From contig JAPLCP010000134.1 of assembly GCA_026392155.1 (NCBI GenBank), positions 1 through 37,703 on the forward strand: 37,703 bases of DNA. The letters are read 5' to 3'. This stretch comes from Armatimonadota bacterium. Its GTDB lineage: Bacteria; Armatimonadota; Armatimonadia; Armatimonadales; Armatimonadaceae. A model generated the notes under the pieces. That model saw only the letters and a program-made list of their open reading frames with translations, made no database searches and had not been told where the DNA came from. Below, piece after piece: positions 35,120 through 37,703 of this stretch (positions within the stretch are counted from its first letter, which is position 1; the number at the start of each line of letters is the position of its first letter). Position numbers and translations under genes: made by a program.

Positions 35120-37703
35120 CTAGCGCCGCTTCGGGAAGGCTTTGTTGGGGTACGGCGGTACTTTGAGCTTCGGAATGGGGTTCTTCTCTAGCTCCCTGAG
35201 CAAGTGCTGGATTGCTGCGTCGAGCTGCGTGTCTTTGCCGTCGTAGGTGGCGCGGGGGAGGTTGTCCACGACAATGTCGGGCTCGACGCCCTGGCCTTCA
35301 ACAAGCCAGTTGCCCTCGGGGCCGAAGACGCCAAACTCTGCCGCCGTGGCGATTCCCCGGTCTACCAGCGTGTTGGAGGAGGTCAGCCAGACCTCGCCGC
35401 CCCAGGTGCGGGTTCCGATCACTTTGCCCAGCCCCAGGCGCTTGAAGCCCTCGGCAAACGCCTCGCCATCGGAGGCGGTGCTCTCGTCGCACAGCACCAC
35501 GAGCTTGCCACGGAAGGCGTACTGCATGTTCCAGTAGGGGGCACCAACCGGGGCTTTCCAGAACATCCAGGCCTTGCGCATGAGTTTTTCTAAGATCCAG
35601 CTATCAATATTGCCCCCGTTGTTGTGGCGCACATCAATAATCAGCCCATCGCGGTTGAAGACCGGATAGAACTCCCGCTCCCACTGCGCAATATCATCGC
35701 TCCCCATCGCCCGGAGATGCACATAGCCGAGCTTGCCCGGTGCGGCCTTCTCGACCATTTGCCGTCGGGAAAGCTCCCAGTCGCTGTAGCGCAGGTCCCA
35801 CTCCTGGCTACCCGAGATCGCAGTGACGATCACATCGCGGGCTTTGCTGGCGTCGCCGCCGGGGTAGAGGCGCAGGCGCACTTGCTTATTCGTCTGAGCA
35901 CGCAAGAGCTGCGCCGGATCGTCCACGGAGAGCGTCGGAACACCGTTGAGCTGTGCAATCACATCGCCCTCGCTTGCCTCCACGCCCGGCTTGAGCAATG
36001 GCCCTAGCTTCTCGGGCATGTCCGGGTCGGTGCGCCAGAGCCGGGTGATTCGCCAGCCGCCCTTGGCTTCATCGCGCTCCCACTCCGCACCGAGCGTCCC
36101 CACGCCAATGCTATCTGTGCCGGGACGCTGGTCGCCGCCATAGACAAACGTATGCAAGACCGAGAGCTCGCCCATCAGCTGCGCCAGTACATCGGAGAGA
36201 TCGGCGCGGCAGGCGATTCGTGCGGCCAGCGGGCGATATTTTTCGCGCAGGGCTTTCCAGTCAACACCGTGCATATTGGGGTCGTAGAAGTAGTCGCGGT
36301 GGAGACGCCATGCCTCCTCGTACATCTGCTTCCACTCCTCTTTGGGATCGAGAGAGAAGCTCCAGCGGTCGAGAAGTGAGACATGGCTCTTGGCCGGATC
36401 GGGGCCGCCCGCCGCATCGAAGACCGAGATCGTCTCACCTTGCTGGATCAGAATCTTCTTGCTATCTGCACTCAGCTCATAGCCGCTGACATTACTGGCG
36501 ACAGGCTCCAGCTTGATATCCTCGCTCCGGATGGAAATGGCCGAGAGGCTGCCTGAGCTGAGCAGAAAGAGCTTCTTGCCGTCGGTCTTGAGGCCGCTGT
36601 AGCTGCCCGCCGGAACGGGAATCAGGCTCAGGCGCTTGGCGATTCCCTCAGTGGCTATTTCGGGAAGCGGAGCCTCGGGCTTTTTCTCCTCGGGTTTCTT
36701 CTCCTCGGGTTTCTTCTCTTCTGCTTTTTTCTCCTCGTCCAGCTCATCGGAGGGTAAAAACGGCGAGTGGTTACCGGGCTGGAGGCTTAGTGAAAAGACT
36801 TGGGTCTGGTTCTCGAAGAACGGCTCTGGCTGGCGCGGCCCCCACGGCGAGCCGACTTTGGAGTGGAACGCGCGGTCCGACAGAAAATACAGAAACTTGC
36901 CATCGGGGGAGAACGTGGGGTCGGAGCAGTCGTAGCGGTCCGTGGTCAGCTCGGTCGTGGTGCCCGTCTTGGTATCGTAGAGCCGGAGCTGACTAAACTG
37001 GTTGGCGCAGGGGTAGCTAAAGGCGATATAGCGGCTATCGGCGGAGAAAGCGACACTGCCGATATTGCCATCATCGCTGGTGGCGATGACTTTTGTGGTC
37101 TTGGTGGTCGTGTCGGTGAGGTGCAGGCGGTAGAACTTATCGGTGTGGGCGATCCACTTGCCATCGGGTGAGGGAGTCGTGTCCCAGCGCAGCACCTGAC
37201 CGTCTTTGGTGAGCTGCTCACGGGGGGCATTAATCTCGCCCGTGGGCGGCAGCTTCCAGAGCTCGACCTCGCCCGACTCATCGGAGAGCGCGACAAGGCC
37301 CTTGCCATCGGGGAGAAAGCGCGCCTCGCGGTAGCGCACGCCCAGCTTGCGAGTGGCCTCGACAATGCGCCCGGTCTTGCCCGTAGGCACCACATAGACC
37401 TGGCCCCGCGCCGTCAGCACCACCTTATCGCCGCTGGGCGAGAGATGCGCTGCTGTCACCCACTCCAGTGGTTTGGTGATCCAGCGCTCGCGCATTTGGT
37501 CAAAGTCCGAGCTGAGCTGGATAGAGAGTTTCTGGGATGCACCCGTTGTGGCATCCGCGACCAACAAATCCGCGCCGTGCTGGTAGATTAACTTGCCCGT
37601 GCTCGCATCAAGCTGGGGATTCTGGACATCGAAGCCTGCCTCATGTGTCACTTGCTTAAGGCCTTTGCCATTTCTGTCCATGCTCCAGACATTCATCACT
37701 CCG
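35120..37703 (-). CDS. Tricorn-like S41 peptidase, 5' end outside the window
   Basis: The frame is open to the window edge, so the N-terminus is missing (the family is about 1050-1100 aa; about 860 are here). In order: WD40-like propeller blades (NVWSMDRNGKGLKQVTHEAG, SPDGKWIAHTDKFYRLHLTD, FSPDGKFLYFLSDRAFHSKV), a Lys/Glu/Pro-rich linker with KPEEK repeats, then a second beta part. Next comes a helical C1 region (WKQMYEEAWRLHRDYFYDP), a PDZ domain (VIAQLNGVPTL) and the S41 catalytic domain, with IIDVRHNNGGNID and the Ser-bearing STASDGEAFAEGFKRLGLGK, then GTRTWGGEVW. Tricorn proteases degrade oligopeptides. The usual ending PDIVVDNLPRATYDGKDTQL is present, so the 3' end is intact. Confidence 0.9.
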   Translation of the reverse strand, partial: GVMNVWSMDRNGKGLKQVTHEAGFDVQNPQLDASTGKLIYQHGADLLVADATTGASQKLSIQLSSDFDQMRERWITKPLEWVTAAHLSPSGDKVVLTARGQVYVVPTGKTGRIVEATRKLGVRYREARFLPDGKGLVALSDESGEVELWKLPPTGEINAPREQLTKDGQVLRWDTTPSPDGKWIAHTDKFYRLHLTDTTTKTTKVIATSDDGNIGSVAFSADSRYIAFSYPCANQFSQLRLYDTKTGTTTELTTDRYDCSDPTFSPDGKFLYFLSDRAFHSKVGSPWGPRQPEPFFENQTQVFSLSLQPGNHSPFLPSDELDEEKKAEEKKPEEKKPEEKKPEAPLPEIATEGIAKRLSLIPVPAGSYSGLKTDGKKLFLLSSGSLSAISIRSEDIKLEPVASNVSGYELSADSKKILIQQGETISVFDAAGGPDPAKSHVSLLDRWSFSLDPKEEWKQMYEEAWRLHRDYFYDPNMHGVDWKALREKYRPLAARIACRADLSDVLAQLMGELSVLHTFVYGGDQRPGTDSIGVGTLGAEWERDEAKGGWRITRLWRTDPDMPEKLGPLLKPGVEASEGDVIAQLNGVPTLSVDDPAQLLRAQTNKQVRLRLYPGGDASKARDVIVTAISGSQEWDLRYSDWELSRRQMVEKAAPGKLGYVHLRAMGSDDIAQWEREFYPVFNRDGLIIDVRHNNGGNIDSWILEKLMRKAWMFWKAPVGAPYWNMQYAFRGKLVVLCDESTASDGEAFAEGFKRLGLGKVIGTRTWGGEVWLTSSNTLVDRGIATAAEFGVFGPEGNWLVEGQGVEPDIVVDNLPRATYDGKDTQLDAAIQHLLRELEKNPIPKLKVPPYPNKAFPKRR
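36670..36745 (-). repeat. Short tandem KPEEK-coding repeats in the tricorn-like gene
   Basis: About four 15-bp units encode KKPEE within a Lys/Glu/Pro linker between the propeller and the next domain. This looks like a slippage-prone, probably disordered linker. Confidence 0.7.

Overview
The window looks like an ordinary chromosomal stretch of a GC-rich bacterium, most likely from the Armatimonadota. The best evidence is the DUF1559 proteins at 26134-27868. Their pilin-like N-terminus ([20 protein letters not shown], then [11 protein letters not shown]) is typical of that phylum and of Planctomycetes. Further hints are the many leaderless-type promoters, the GH51 and Gfo/Idh/MocA sugar genes, and the Gly/Cys-rich membrane protein. 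The phylum call is inference; no rRNA gene is present.

Layout. 1-1113: the end of a DUF1269-like gene, two coupled small membrane-protein genes, and a Val-Asp-Glu tRNA operon with a clear promoter and terminator. 1184-1471: a decayed gene. 1497-4698: a sugar isomerase-like TIM barrel, a parvulin-type PPIase with C-terminal TPR-like helices, and rsmI, tightly overlapping. 4683-9520 (minus): a PHP-domain protein carrying three in-frame palindromic inserts, a Gfo/Idh/MocA dehydrogenase and a GH51 arabinofuranosidase. 9595-12432: a Gly-rich lipoprotein, two gutted genes (SGNH hydrolase, methyltransferase), a LOG-family hydrolase and leuD. 12672-18082: a GT4 glycosyltransferase, a histone-deacetylase/AcuC-like enzyme, a replication-initiator-like protein, a Spy-like secreted protein, a ComEC-like metallo-beta-lactamase lipoprotein and a hypothetical protein. 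18090-21078 (minus): an ECF sigma factor, a membrane protein with eleven exact heptads, and two secretin/STN-like proteins. 21140-23542 (minus): RNA ligase, HD-polynucleotide kinase, RNA ligase. 23589-26068: a glycosyltransferase with a repeat insert and a GT39-like membrane enzyme. 26134-28627: DUF1559 proteins (one broken), a small lipoprotein and a Spy-like protein. 28634-32081: PepT-like and PepF peptidases and a hypothetical protein. 32251-37703: a phytanoyl-CoA dioxygenase-like enzyme, RmlB, a Gly/Cys-rich membrane protein and the C-terminal part of a tricorn-like protease.

Four things stand out. (1) A dispersed GC-rich palindromic element with the core CACCCAGAGGGTACCCGG occurs three times inside protein genes without breaking the frame, in both orientations and in different frames, and once truncated between genes; related hairpins accompany it. 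(2) A compact RNA-repair operon has two different RNA ligases flanking an HD-Pnk end-healing enzyme. (3) An ECF sigma operon encodes a one-pass membrane protein with an unusual 7-residue repeat plus STN-type repeat proteins, suggesting envelope signalling without a visible beta-barrel receptor. (4) At least nine genes have a TANNNT -10 box only 5-8 nt before the start codon, which implies widespread leaderless mRNAs, whereas operon-internal and secreted-protein genes use Shine-Dalgarno sites. No intergenic gap exceeds 300 bases.
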